From Candidatus Izemoplasma sp. (GTDB taxonomy: Bacteria > Bacillota_I > Bacilli_A > Izemoplasmatales > Izemoplasmataceae): 8,347 bases of DNA. Position 1 is the stretch's first letter; the number at the start of each line of letters is the position of its first letter. Below the pieces are notes generated by a model, which did no database searches, was not told where the DNA came from, and saw only the letters and a program-made list of their open reading frames with translations. A program made the position numbers and the translations under genes. Location of the stretch: NCBI GenBank assembly GCA_007116205.1, contig SKIY01000058.1, positions 1 through 8,347 on the forward strand. Reading direction: 5' to 3'. Of this stretch, positions 1 through 6,474 are shown one piece after another.

Positions 1-135
1 CACCAACTTAAAATGTTAAGAGATTTAAATGTTGTTAAAACGCGACGCGAAGGAAAAAACATCTTTTACACATTACAAGACCAACACGTTAAAGAACTCT
101 TTGAAATCGGCTATGCCCACGCAAACGAATGTTAA
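1..135 (+). CDS. ArsR/SmtB-family transcriptional repressor, C-terminal fragment
   Basis: Frame 1 is open from the window edge to TAA at 133-135, giving the last 44 residues of a protein whose start lies outside the window. The fragment begins HQLKMLRDLNVVKTRREGKN, then has IFYTL and DQHVKELF. This matches the end of the recognition helix, the basic beta-wing (RREGKN.. followed by an aromatic-rich strand) and the C-terminal dimerisation helix of ArsR/SmtB metal-sensing winged-helix repressors such as CzrA/CadC. Histidines in the last helix (DQHV, YAHANE) resemble the alpha-5 metal site of Zn sensors, but a fragment cannot prove the ligand. Members of the family release DNA on binding metal and usually control a neighbouring efflux gene, which is not visible here. 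The gene converges on tyrS and shares its terminator. Family assignment is fairly sure; metal specificity is unknown. Confidence 0.85.
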   Translation, partial: HQLKMLRDLNVVKTRREGKNIFYTLQDQHVKELFEIGYAHANEC

Positions 136-163
136 AAAAACACTACATGCAGTAGTGTTTTTT
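134..163. terminator. Bidirectional intrinsic terminator shared by arsR and tyrS
   Basis: The inverted repeat CACTAC (141-146) / GTAGTG (152-157) with a short ATGCA loop is flanked by an A-run on the left (134-140) and a T-run on the right (158-163). It can therefore act as a Rho-independent terminator in both directions. It sits between the convergent arsR stop (133-135) and the tyrS stop (170-172). Confidence 0.85.
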
Positions 164-169
164 ATTTAT

Positions 170-1411
170 TTACTTGAGATGTTTAACAACACCGTATAAC
201 TTCTTACCTCTTCTTAAAACTGTATATCGCTGATGTAATGCATTGTCGATGTTCAGCATGTCGGATGTATCGCTTACTTTTTCTCCATTAACGGCAATAG
301 CATTTTGTTCTATAAACGTTCTTGCTTCACGCTTGCTACTTGCCAGTTTTAATCCAATCAACGCATCAATAAGCAAAATATCACGATCTGTTTCTAAATG
401 ATTGACACCTTCAAATCCCATTTCAATCTCATCTAAACTTAACTTAGTGACATCGTTATAAAACAAAGCTTCTGTGATGTTAACGACTTGCTTTAAAGCC
501 GCTTCACCATGAATTAACACCGTCAATTCCTCAGCAATCGCTTTTTGAGCATGTCTTAAATGTGGACTCTCCGCCATAGCTGTTTCAATTGCTTGAATCT
601 CAGCTGGGGTAAGCATCGTAAACTGACGGAGTCGAGATAACGCCTCAGCGTCTTCTAAATTAATCCAGTATTGATAAAAAGCATAAGGTGAGGTGCGTTT
701 TGGATCGAGCCAAATCGTTCCTGACTCTGTTTTACCAAACTTGGTCCCATCAGCTTTTGTTAATAGTGGGATGACGAGTCCGTACGCTTTAGCTTCAGAG
801 CCTTCGACTTTTCTAATCAACTCAAGTCCCGCAGTTATATTCCCCCATTGATCTTGACCACCAATTTGTAAGGTACATCGATGCTTTTGATACAGTTTTA
901 AAAAGTCGAGCGACTGAATAATTTGGTATGTAAACTCGGTAAAGCTTATTCCTGATTCTAATCGACTTTTAACACTATCTTTTGCGAGCATCGCATTTAA
1001 TCCAAAGTGCTTCCCTATCTCTCTTAAAAAGTCGAGAAGATTGTAGGGTTTAAGCCAATCATAATTATTTACAACTTGAGCTGTTGGTAATATATTTAAG
1101 ACTTGTTTTCGCATTGCTTCAACATTGTTTTTTACAGTGTTTTCATCAAGCAAAAGTCGCTCTTCTTTTTTACCACTTGGGTCGCCAATTAACCCGGTCC
1201 CACCCCCGATTAGTAAAATCGGTTTGTGTCCACGCGCAGCTAAATGTCGCGCAACAATATATGGTACAAGGTGACCGATATGTAAGCTGTCTGCAGTTGG
1301 GTCAGCTCCCAAATAAAACGTCATACTTTCTGTTTCTAATTTTTGTGCCAAATCATCATCTGTCACAGCGTATAATAGTTTGCGAAACGTTAATTCTTCT
1401 AATAAGTTCAT
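170..1411 (-). CDS. tyrS: Tyrosyl-tRNA synthetase (class I)
   Basis: This cytoplasmic enzyme charges tRNA-Tyr with tyrosine via tyrosyl-adenylate. The predicted protein is 413 aa, close to the roughly 420 aa of Bacillus-type TyrRS. Visible landmarks are the tyrosine pocket/P-loop region around GADPTADSLHIGH with the HIGH motif at residues 44-47, GDPSGK at about 76-81, YQIIQSLD at 162-169 (tyrosine-binding Tyr, Gln and Asp), GGQDQWGN at 184-191, and the KMSKS-equivalent KFGKT at 224-228. The C-terminal 65 or so residues form an S4-like RNA-binding domain (LIDALIGLKLASSKREARTF onward). I chose ATG at 1411 rather than the in-frame ATG at 1435 because an AGGAGG site (about 1418-1424) sits 6-7 bases upstream of it, while the longer start would lie in the T-box terminator tail. 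Expression is controlled by the T-box leader directly upstream, and the gene ends at the shared terminator with arsR. Confidence 0.97.
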   Translation of the reverse strand: MNLLEELTFRKLLYAVTDDDLAQKLETESMTFYLGADPTADSLHIGHLVPYIVARHLAARGHKPILLIGGGTGLIGDPSGKKEERLLLDENTVKNNVEAMRKQVLNILPTAQVVNNYDWLKPYNLLDFLREIGKHFGLNAMLAKDSVKSRLESGISFTEFTYQIIQSLDFLKLYQKHRCTLQIGGQDQWGNITAGLELIRKVEGSEAKAYGLVIPLLTKADGTKFGKTESGTIWLDPKRTSPYAFYQYWINLEDAEALSRLRQFTMLTPAEIQAIETAMAESPHLRHAQKAIAEELTVLIHGEAALKQVVNITEALFYNDVTKLSLDEIEMGFEGVNHLETDRDILLIDALIGLKLASSKREARTFIEQNAIAVNGEKVSDTSDMLNIDNALHQRYTVLRRGKKLYGVVKHLK

Positions 1412-1433
1412 AAAATATCCTCCTATAAAATAC

Positions 1434-1478
1434 AAAAAGGTAGTACATAAAGGACGAACCTAAGTCCGCGGTACCACC
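1434..1478 (-). terminator. T-box attenuator terminator in the tyrS leader
   Basis: On the minus strand GGTGGTAC (1471-1478) can pair with GTACTACC (1439-1446), with one G-U pair, and the stem is followed by a U-run (1434-1438). The 5' arm contains the T-box sequence, so formation of this terminator and of the antiterminator are mutually exclusive. It ends about 10 bases before the tyrS ribosome binding site. Confidence 0.88.
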
Positions 1479-1630
1479 TTTTTTCCATTGCTAGCGCTCA
1501 TTGTTTTAACGGGTCTACCGGTCACGCTTTTAACGCGACAACTCCTAAGTGTATTCACAAGCCATATGCCCAGTTCACACCAACCACTGAGTCTCTTAAC
1601 ATATTGGTCCTTGCTACTTCGCTTACTCAT
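1434..1630 (-). ncRNA. T-box riboswitch leader of tyrS, UAC (Tyr) specifier
   Basis: The minus strand between ccpA and tyrS carries the canonical T-box core (AAGGTGGTACCGCGG, about 1466-1480). Upstream lies a Stem I whose base pairs GACTC (1593-1589) with GAGTT (1544-1540). Its 3' arm contains GTGAATACA, placing a UAC tyrosine specifier codon at 1553-1551 followed by the usual purine. A further helix (Stem III-like) is formed by 1534-1539 and 1521-1526. Known T-box RNAs bind the cognate tRNA by codon-anticodon pairing, and an uncharged CCA end pairs with the T-box bulge, stabilising the antiterminator. The UAC specifier agrees with the downstream gene. The 5' boundary is approximate. Confidence 0.95.
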
Positions 1631-1637
1631 AGTTTTT

Positions 1638-1643
1638 ATTATC
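1638..1643 (-). promoter_or_regulatory. Possible -10 element for the tyrS T-box transcript
   Basis: GATAAT on the minus strand overlaps the ccpA stop codon and would start a transcript just upstream of T-box Stem I. No good -35 was found at normal spacing (only poor matches near 1659-1666). No terminator separates ccpA from the leader, so readthrough from ccpA is an alternative source of tyrS mRNA. Confidence 0.3.
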
Positions 1644-2640
1644 TAGTTGTTTCTCTAAGAATAAGATTATGTTCTAACATAACACGACGTTCTTCTAAAA
1701 CTTCTTCGTTCATTAACTTCGTTAACAATCGCATGCCAACTGCCCCAATATCATAGATTGGAACATCGACACAGCTTAATTTAGGACGAGCGAGTTGCGC
1801 ATACTTAGTATTTTGGAATCCTGCAACACTAATGTTTTCAGGAATATGTACATGATTTGCGCGCGCTACATTCATAAAAGAAACCGCAATCGAATCACGA
1901 ACAGCAATAATACCATCAACTTTATGATCTTTAAAATACTCATTAAAATGTTCTGTATTAATAGAAATACGTCCAGATGTTCTCATGATTTTCGGAGTGA
2001 GTGAAGCCTCTTCAATCGCTCGTAAATAACCAGTTTCTTTTAAATCATTCACCATATATTTTCTTACCGTAGAAACCATATAAATATTTTTCCGACCTTC
2101 ATCGATCAACTTTTTAGTCATTTCATAGCCAGCTTTTTCATAATCGATTGATACACTTGGTATTTCATCACTATCTGGATAAATCGTATTTGTTAATACA
2201 ATTGGTATTTGATAACTATTTTTGATCGTTCTTAAAAATTCAAACTGTTTCGGCGTGATTTCATCATTCAAATACAAAATACCATCTACTTGTGCCGCAA
2301 CAATCTCCTTAAGAATATCTTCTTCCGGCGCGTCTTCGCTATCTAAAATATATAGCAAAATAGAATACTTATAGACGCGTGCAATATCCGCTATACCATT
2401 CATCATTTCAGCCATTGATGCCCGACTCATATCCGGAACCAGTACAGCAACCGTCGTAGATTTACGACTTGCTAATCCTTTTGCAAAGGCATTCGGTTTA
2501 TATCCTAACTCTTCAATCACACGTAAAACCCGTTCTCGGGTTTCAGGTTTAACTTTTTCCGGATTATTAATGGCTCGAGACACAGTTGCGAGCGAAACAC
2601 GTGCCGCCCCTGCGACATCATAAATTGTAGCTTTACTCAT
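1639..2640 (-). CDS. ccpA: Catabolite control protein A, LacI/GalR-family regulator
   Basis: The protein is 333 aa. It starts with a LacI-type helix-turn-helix (ATIYDVAGAARVSLATVSRA, residues about 4-23), followed by a hinge helix (PNAFAKGLAS) and a periplasmic-binding-protein-like core. Similarity to Bacillus CcpA runs along the whole length. It includes YDIGAVGMRLLTKLMN near the C terminus, where the known HPr-Ser46-P contact surface (Arg and Lys of MRLLTK) is retained. CcpA with HPr-Ser-P binds cre sites to repress or activate carbon genes. ATG at 2640 is the start because AAGGTGAT (about 2645-2652) lies just upstream; an in-frame GTG at 2649 falls inside that site. The promoter upstream carries a cre-like palindrome, suggesting autoregulation. 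The usual LacI-family GFDNT reads GFQNT here. In several Bacilli ccpA lies near tyrS, which fits. A paralogous LacI regulator is less likely. Confidence 0.9.
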   Translation of the reverse strand: MSKATIYDVAGAARVSLATVSRAINNPEKVKPETRERVLRVIEELGYKPNAFAKGLASRKSTTVAVLVPDMSRASMAEMMNGIADIARVYKYSILLYILDSEDAPEEDILKEIVAAQVDGILYLNDEITPKQFEFLRTIKNSYQIPIVLTNTIYPDSDEIPSVSIDYEKAGYEMTKKLIDEGRKNIYMVSTVRKYMVNDLKETGYLRAIEEASLTPKIMRTSGRISINTEHFNEYFKDHKVDGIIAVRDSIAVSFMNVARANHVHIPENISVAGFQNTKYAQLARPKLSCVDVPIYDIGAVGMRLLTKLMNEEVLEERRVMLEHNLILRETTR

Positions 2641-2662
2641 AGATATCACCTTCTTTTACAAT

Positions 2663-2691
2663 ATTATAGCACCTTATGAAAATGTTTTCAA
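2663..2691 (-). promoter_or_regulatory. ccpA sigma-A promoter
   Basis: TTGAAA (2686-2691) and a perfect TATAAT (2663-2668) are separated by exactly 17 bases on the minus strand. The predicted start near 2656 leaves a leader of only about 15 bases before the ATG at 2640, just enough for the ribosome binding site. Confidence 0.85.
2676..2691 (-). promoter_or_regulatory. cre-like CcpA operator in the ccpA promoter
   Basis: The minus strand reads TTGAAAACATTTTCAT, with symmetric arms TGAAAA/TTTTCA. This fits the catabolite-responsive element consensus (WTGNAANCGNWNNCAW) except for CA in place of the central CG. It covers the -35 and the upstream half of the spacer of the ccpA promoter, so binding there should block RNA polymerase. 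Autorepression by CcpA is an inference from this placement. Confidence 0.7.
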
Positions 2692-2713
2692 ACAGTTTAT
2701 AATACTTTTAACA

Positions 2714-2740
2714 TTAAAAAAAGCCTATTTCTAGGCTTTT
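2714..2740 (-). terminator. Intrinsic terminator after rplS
   Basis: On the minus strand AAGCCTA (2732-2738) pairs with TAGGCTT (2721-2727) around a GAAA tetraloop and is followed by a U-run to about 2716. The stem begins a few bases after the rplS stop codon and separates rplS from the ccpA promoter. Confidence 0.92.
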
Positions 2741-2741
2741 C

Positions 2742-3089
2742 TTATCGGCGTTCTTTAATACGTGATTGTTTCGCTGAACGACCGCGAATGTAGTGTAATT
2801 TAGCGCGACGTACTTTACCGCGACGCATAACCTGAATACCTTGAATAGATGGGCTATGGACAGGGAAAGTTCTTTCAACACCAACACCATATGAAACTTT
2901 ACGAACTGTAAAGGTTTCGCTGACGCCACTACCTTGACGCTTAATAACTAAACCTTCAAACACCTGAATACGTTCACGTGTACCCTCTTTAATCTTAACA
3001 GAGACTTTTACGTTATCTCCTGGATTAAAAGTAGGTACATCAGTCTTCAAATGTTCTTGCGTCAATTCACTGATTAGATTTTGAGACAT
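2742..3089 (-). CDS. rplS: 50S ribosomal protein L19
   Basis: The product is 115 aa, the normal length for L19, a 50S protein at the interface with the 30S subunit. Family hallmarks are the N-terminal helix (LISELTQEHLKTDVPTFNPG), the SH3-like barrel segment GDNVKVSVKIKEGTRERIQV, FEGLVI, the TVRKVSYGVGVERTFP signature and the basic tail RGKVRRAKLHYIRGRSAKQS. ATG at 3089 has a strong AAGGAGTG site 7 bases upstream. The gene has its own promoter and an L19-type leader hairpin, and its own terminator immediately downstream. It can therefore be expressed separately from trmD, although transcripts from trmD can also run in because no terminator lies between them. Confidence 0.98.
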   Translation of the reverse strand: MSQNLISELTQEHLKTDVPTFNPGDNVKVSVKIKEGTRERIQVFEGLVIKRQGSGVSETFTVRKVSYGVGVERTFPVHSPSIQGIQVMRRGKVRRAKLHYIRGRSAKQSRIKERR

Positions 3090-3111
3090 GGAATCACTCC
3101 TTTTTCTTTAC

Positions 3112-3144
3112 CTGTTCGTAACCACTATCGGCCAGCGGAACATG
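3112..3144 (-). ncRNA. L19-leader-type autoregulatory hairpin upstream of rplS
   Basis: In the 5' UTR, minus-strand TGTTC (3138-3142) pairs with GAACA (3113-3117). An inner helix CCGCT (3134-3138) / AGTGG (3122-3126) closes over a loop containing GGCCGAT, and TTAC is left as an internal bulge. This bulged stem (TGTTCCGCTG ... AGTGGTTACGAACAGG) resembles the L19 leader of Bacillota, in which ribosomal protein binding is thought to limit rplS expression. The assignment is from memory of that family. A covariance-model hit would settle it. Confidence 0.72.
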
Positions 3145-3164
3145 TTGTTTAAACAGCGAAAATG

Positions 3165-3193
3165 ATTATATCATAGAAGCTGCATTCTTGCAA
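3165..3193 (-). promoter_or_regulatory. rplS promoter with extended -10
   Basis: TTGCAA (3188-3193) and TATAAT (3165-3170) are spaced by 17 bases on the minus strand, and TG one base before the -10 makes it an extended -10. It begins immediately after the trmD stop codon, and its predicted start (about 3158) precedes the L19 leader hairpin. Confidence 0.85.
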
Positions 3194-3895
3194 CTATTTG
3201 CACGACTTTTTTTGGTTTTTTAGATACTTTTTATAAAGATCTGGACGTCTTTTTTTCGTTCGCTCTAAAGCACTTTTTTTTCGCCATTCCTCAATCGCTT
3301 GGTGATGGCCCGATAATAACACATCCGGAACTTTTTGTGATTCAAACACGCGTGGTCGCGTATATTGAGGATACTCTAAAAGCCCATGAGAAAAAGTATC
3401 ATCTTGATGAGATGCAGCTTTATTTAAAATACCAGGAATCAACCGAACAGCACTTTCAACAACAGCTAAAGCAGCAACCTCTCCTCCTGTTAGCACAAAA
3501 TCGCCCAACGATATTTCTTCATCAAAATATTCTCGAATACGTTCATCATAGCCTTCATAATGGCCACACATAATGATTAAATGCGTTTCTTTCGACAATG
3601 TTTTTGCTTTGTCTTGTCTGTAAGGTTCACCTTGTGGGGTCATCAGTAGCTTATGTGCCTTTTGATAGCCATCAATAGAACGTAAAGCCTTTATAACAGG
3701 TTCCACCCGTAACACCATTCCAGCACCACCACCATATGGGTAATCGTCAACTTTATGGTGCTTATCCTCACTAAAATCACGATAATCAATGACATTAATA
3801 CGGATTTTACCTTCGTGTTGTGCCCGACCCACAATTGACTGACTCAAAACCGGTAAAACCATATCAGGAAATAAAGTGAGAATATCTATCCTCAC
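3194..3895 (-). CDS. trmD: tRNA (guanine-N1-)-methyltransferase
   Basis: TrmD methylates N1 of G37 next to the anticodon using S-adenosylmethionine, which prevents +1 frameshifting. The product is 233 aa with an N terminus typical of the family (MRIDILTLFPDM). It has the basic/acidic HHKVDDYPYGGGAGMV segment and the SPOUT knot elements LLMTPQGEPY, LIIMCGHYEGYDER and ISLGDFVLTGGE, the last containing the catalytic Asp. The C-terminal domain includes PDVLLSGHH and the IEEWR helix. It starts with GTG at 3895, which overlaps the rimM TGA stop (GTGA), and a GGAGGGA site lies about 7 bases upstream. Translational coupling to rimM is therefore likely. The stop is TAG at 3194-3196, directly against the rplS -35 box. 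Confidence 0.98.
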   Translation of the reverse strand: MRIDILTLFPDMVLPVLSQSIVGRAQHEGKIRINVIDYRDFSEDKHHKVDDYPYGGGAGMVLRVEPVIKALRSIDGYQKAHKLLMTPQGEPYRQDKAKTLSKETHLIIMCGHYEGYDERIREYFDEEISLGDFVLTGGEVAALAVVESAVRLIPGILNKAASHQDDTFSHGLLEYPQYTRPRVFESQKVPDVLLSGHHQAIEEWRKKSALERTKKRRPDLYKKYLKNQKKSCK

Positions 3896-4386
3896 AACAA
3901 TCCCTCCATTTCAATAATATCAATACGTTCTTTCGAAACCCGTTTAACAAATTCTTTCCGAAATGGAATCAACACTGGTTTCTGATCTTCACGATCAACC
4001 ACAAGAACTTCACCTTGAGGATAGTCTCTTACCGCTTTGACCGTCCCAATATAAGCCTCACCATAAACTGCCAATCCAATAAGTTCAGAATAATAGTAAG
4101 CATCATCTTCTAATGCTTCTCGGTCTTCTTCATCGATTTCGAGGGTCGACCCTTTTAAAACTTCAACTGCCTCTATGCTGTTAAACTCAGTAAACTTCAA
4201 TACATCAACCGTTTTTTTCTCAAAAAACCCTTCAACTGTTACCGGAATACGCGCTGAGCGCGTTTTAATATATAACCGATTTCCAATAGCATATCGCTCA
4301 CGCTTAAAGTCAGAATCTGTTTTTACCGTAACATTCCCTTTAATACCATGTGTATTAACGATAGTTCCAATCGGAATAAACCCCAT
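3892..4386 (-). CDS. rimM: 16S rRNA processing protein / 30S maturation factor RimM
   Basis: RimM binds ribosomal protein S19 and assists late assembly of the 30S head. The product is 164 aa, within the usual 160-180 range. The N-terminal RimM barrel is marked by IGTIVNTHGIKGNVTVK at the start and VEGFFEKKTVDVLKF. A linker rich in Glu and Asp (EIDEEDREALEDD) leads to the C-terminal PRC-barrel (YYYSELIGLAVYGE, IGTVKAVRDYPQGEVLVV, VLIPF). ATG at 4386 follows a good AAGGAGAGA site. The gene is 15 bases downstream of the ABC permease and overlaps trmD by 4 bases, so it is expressed in the same unit. The rimM-trmD pairing is conserved across bacteria; the exporter genes just upstream are the unusual part. 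Confidence 0.97.
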   Translation of the reverse strand: MGFIPIGTIVNTHGIKGNVTVKTDSDFKRERYAIGNRLYIKTRSARIPVTVEGFFEKKTVDVLKFTEFNSIEAVEVLKGSTLEIDEEDREALEDDAYYYSELIGLAVYGEAYIGTVKAVRDYPQGEVLVVDREDQKPVLIPFRKEFVKRVSKERIDIIEMEGLL

Positions 4387-4401
4387 ATTATCTCTCCTTA
4401 A

Positions 4402-5613
4402 CTACTTTTGAAACATAACTTTTTCACTACTAAACAGCCGTGTAAGCACATAAATAAATACGCCTGTATATACCAATGAGCTGATCATGACAGCCACAAA
4501 ATTTAGATACGCATATTGAAAAACAAAAATACTACTTAAGAAATTGACAGACCCATAAATCGGGATAAAATGTACAAGTAATTGATCAGAGGGTTCAGTC
4601 CCAAACGAAGACAACAATCCTATAATCATCGTCACTAAATAAAACGGCATAATTAACATTGACGCCTCTTTTATCGTCTTCGCATATGCACTGATTACAG
4701 CAATTAATCCAACAATAATTAATACCGTTGCCATAAGTGTAAAGAGAATCAACACGAAATGAATCGGTTCATAAATATTATACTCTACACCATTCCCATC
4801 CATCTGCATGAGCTTTGGCAAACTAAATGCTAACCCTACAAAAGAAGATAGTGCACTAATAAACGACAACAAAGCCAAACTTGATATTTTTCCCAAAGCA
4901 ATTTCACTACGTTTAATCGGCGTAATTAATAGTGTTGCTATCGTATTACGTTCTTTTTCACCAGCGATAGAATCTGGTCCAATACTCATAGCGCCTGCAA
5001 ACAAAAAGATAACGATTAAAAACGGTAAAAGCATCGCAAAACCTTGCCCCGTTAACTGACGCTCATCAACAATCCCCTCGGCATAACTAGTCACAAAGAT
5101 TTCATGATGGGCAGGATCTTCTAAACGTTCCATCAACTTAGATGCTTGGTATTGATTAAGAACACTCGAAATGTGGGTATAAGCAAAACTTGAATTTTGA
5201 CGACCATAATTATACATGATAGACAGTTCAGGGGCACCTGCAGTTTCATAATCATCAATTTTTATATCAAAATCTTCTTCAAAGCGCAAAACAATATCGA
5301 TATCCCCTTCTCTAACTTTCTCCTTTAAAGCGGTTTCATCTAGATCTCCAACTTCATGAAACTCCATATTGATGGGTTCATCTAGTTCTGATAAACGCTC
5401 TAAAGACGTTTGAATGGTGCCCGGCATATTTTCTTGATAAACAATGATTGTATGTGACTGAACGGCTTCTGTTTGATTTTGAATCAATGTTCCAATCAAC
5501 CAATACATTGCAAAAATTGAAATTCCTGGTAATAAAAATATCATAAGCACTAACCGCTTATCACTAAAAACACGATACATTTCTTTACGGAATACTGTAA
5601 ATACATTATACAT
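4402..5613 (-). CDS. natB: ABC-2 type exporter permease, NatB-like
   Basis: This is an integral membrane protein of about 403 aa that forms an exporter with the ATPase encoded just upstream. The topology is typical of the NatB/YhaP branch. One helix lies near the N terminus (LVLMIFLLPGISIFAMYWLI). A roughly 150-residue extracytoplasmic domain without strong hydrophobicity follows, and then five more helices starting at LLPFLIVIFLFAGAMSI. Between TM2 and TM3 sits the coupling segment AGEKERNTIATLLITPIKRS, a hallmark of ABC-2 permeases. NatAB of Bacillus subtilis exports Na+; related pairs export drugs or peptides, so the substrate here is not established. Two starts are possible, ATG at 5613 and ATG at 5619. 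I prefer 5613 because GGTGA lies 6 bases upstream, whereas it abuts the other. Either start overlaps the end of the ATPase gene, indicating coupling. Confidence 0.88.
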   Translation of the reverse strand: MYNVFTVFRKEMYRVFSDKRLVLMIFLLPGISIFAMYWLIGTLIQNQTEAVQSHTIIVYQENMPGTIQTSLERLSELDEPINMEFHEVGDLDETALKEKVREGDIDIVLRFEEDFDIKIDDYETAGAPELSIMYNYGRQNSSFAYTHISSVLNQYQASKLMERLEDPAHHEIFVTSYAEGIVDERQLTGQGFAMLLPFLIVIFLFAGAMSIGPDSIAGEKERNTIATLLITPIKRSEIALGKISSLALLSFISALSSFVGLAFSLPKLMQMDGNGVEYNIYEPIHFVLILFTLMATVLIIVGLIAVISAYAKTIKEASMLIMPFYLVTMIIGLLSSFGTEPSDQLLVHFIPIYGSVNFLSSIFVFQYAYLNFVAVMISSLVYTGVFIYVLTRLFSSEKVMFQK

Positions 5614-6391
5614 GTTCATTCACCGCGCTTTGCTCAACAAGCTCAAAGAATAAAGTTTCTAATGAGTTGTCCTTAGCCATATTTTGAACATTCTCTAATC
5701 GATCAAGCGCCTTCATTTCACCTTCAATAATGATCCCCACGCGGTCACATAACTTCTCCACAACATTTAAAATGTGGGTTGATAAAATGACCGTCTTCCC
5801 TGCATCGCGCATTTCTAAAAGGTAATCAATAACTGTCCGCGCCGTTAAAACATCAAGTCCATTCGTCGGTTCATCAAAAATAATATAATCTGGGTCGTGC
5901 ACCAACGATATAGCAATCGATATTTTCTGTTTCATCCCCGTTGATAAATCAGCGACCTTAACCTCTTGAAACTTATCAATTCCGAAGCGGTTAAAAAGGT
6001 ATTCTTTTCGTTTTTCTGCTTCTTTAGGGTCAACCTTATGCAACTTTGAAAAATATCGGAACAAATAATTTGGTGTGAAATGGTCTTCAAGTTTCATCTC
6101 ATTGGTTAAAAATGCAATGCGTTTCCGCACCTCATTACTATCGTGCTGTACACCATAACCATCGACCGAAATATCTCCAGAATCTGGTTTAATCAAGGTA
6201 GCAATACATCTTAAAGCAGTCGTTTTTCCTGCACCATTAGGACCTAATAAACCAAAAATTTCGCCTGGTTTTGCTTCAAACGACACACCCTTTAAAGCGA
6301 TTTTTTTTGTATCTGAAGTTTGTTCAATTTTTTGTTGTTTTTTTGACAGCTTAAATGTTTTTTTAATGTCATTTACAAGCAATGATTTCAT
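5606..6391 (-). CDS. natA: ABC transporter ATP-binding protein, NatA-like
   Basis: This 261 aa protein is the nucleotide-binding subunit that powers the adjacent ABC-2 permease. Visible motifs are Walker A GPNGAGKTT (50-58), the signature LSTGM (149-153), Walker B YIIFDEP (169-175), the D-loop after NGLD, and the H-loop His in STHIL (206). A lysine/glutamine-rich insertion (about 14-30) precedes the core, as in many NatA-like proteins. At the Q-loop the sequence reads FLTNEMKLEDHFT with no glutamine at the usual position. NatA relatives often vary there, so this is not evidence of inactivity. I chose ATG at 6391 because AAGGAGGT (6397-6404) is ideally placed. The longer reading frame to 6463 would run back across the promoter and into the preceding terminator. 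Its 3' end overlaps the permease start. Confidence 0.92.
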   Translation of the reverse strand: MKSLLVNDIKKTFKLSKKQQKIEQTSDTKKIALKGVSFEAKPGEIFGLLGPNGAGKTTALRCIATLIKPDSGDISVDGYGVQHDSNEVRKRIAFLTNEMKLEDHFTPNYLFRYFSKLHKVDPKEAEKRKEYLFNRFGIDKFQEVKVADLSTGMKQKISIAISLVHDPDYIIFDEPTNGLDVLTARTVIDYLLEMRDAGKTVILSTHILNVVEKLCDRVGIIIEGEMKALDRLENVQNMAKDNSLETLFFELVEQSAVNEHV

Positions 6392-6421
6392 TTCATACCT
6401 CCTTAGTAATTCATCATTATC

Positions 6422-6450
6422 ATTGTACAACAGTGCCTTCACTATCGCAA
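6422..6450 (-). promoter_or_regulatory. Promoter of the natA-natB-rimM-trmD unit
   Basis: TTGCGA (6445-6450, 4/6 match) and TACAAT (6422-6427, 5/6 match) are 17 bases apart on the minus strand. They lie directly downstream of the khpA terminator and about 30 bases before the natA ATG. This is the only convincing promoter I see between khpA and trmD. Confidence 0.68.
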
Positions 6451-6451
6451 A

Positions 6452-6474
6452 TAAAAAAGCCACGATTGTGGCTT
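6452..6474 (-). terminator. Intrinsic terminator after khpA
   Basis: On the minus strand AAGCCAC (6468-6474) pairs with GTGGCTT (6457-6463) across an AATC loop and is followed by a run of U (6453-6458). The 5' arm overlaps the khpA stop codon. It should end the rpsP-khpA transcript and insulate it from natA, unless leaky. Confidence 0.9.

Noticed and set aside
1084..1413. Plus-strand open frame of 109 codons opposite tyrS
   Set aside because: It lies entirely antisense to the 5' half of a clear tyrS, its translation matches no family I know, and no ribosome binding site is evident. It is a shadow of the real gene.
2714..2929. Minus-strand 71-codon frame overlapping rplS
   Set aside because: It is in another frame of the rplS coding region and runs through the rplS terminator; L19 is unmistakable there.
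3337..3573. Plus-strand 78-codon frame opposite trmD
   Set aside because: It is antisense to conserved TrmD motifs and has no supporting start signals.
6392..6463. N-terminal extension of natA to an upstream ATG at 6463
   Set aside because: This stretch contains the promoter and part of the khpA terminator, and a near-perfect ribosome binding site marks ATG 6391.
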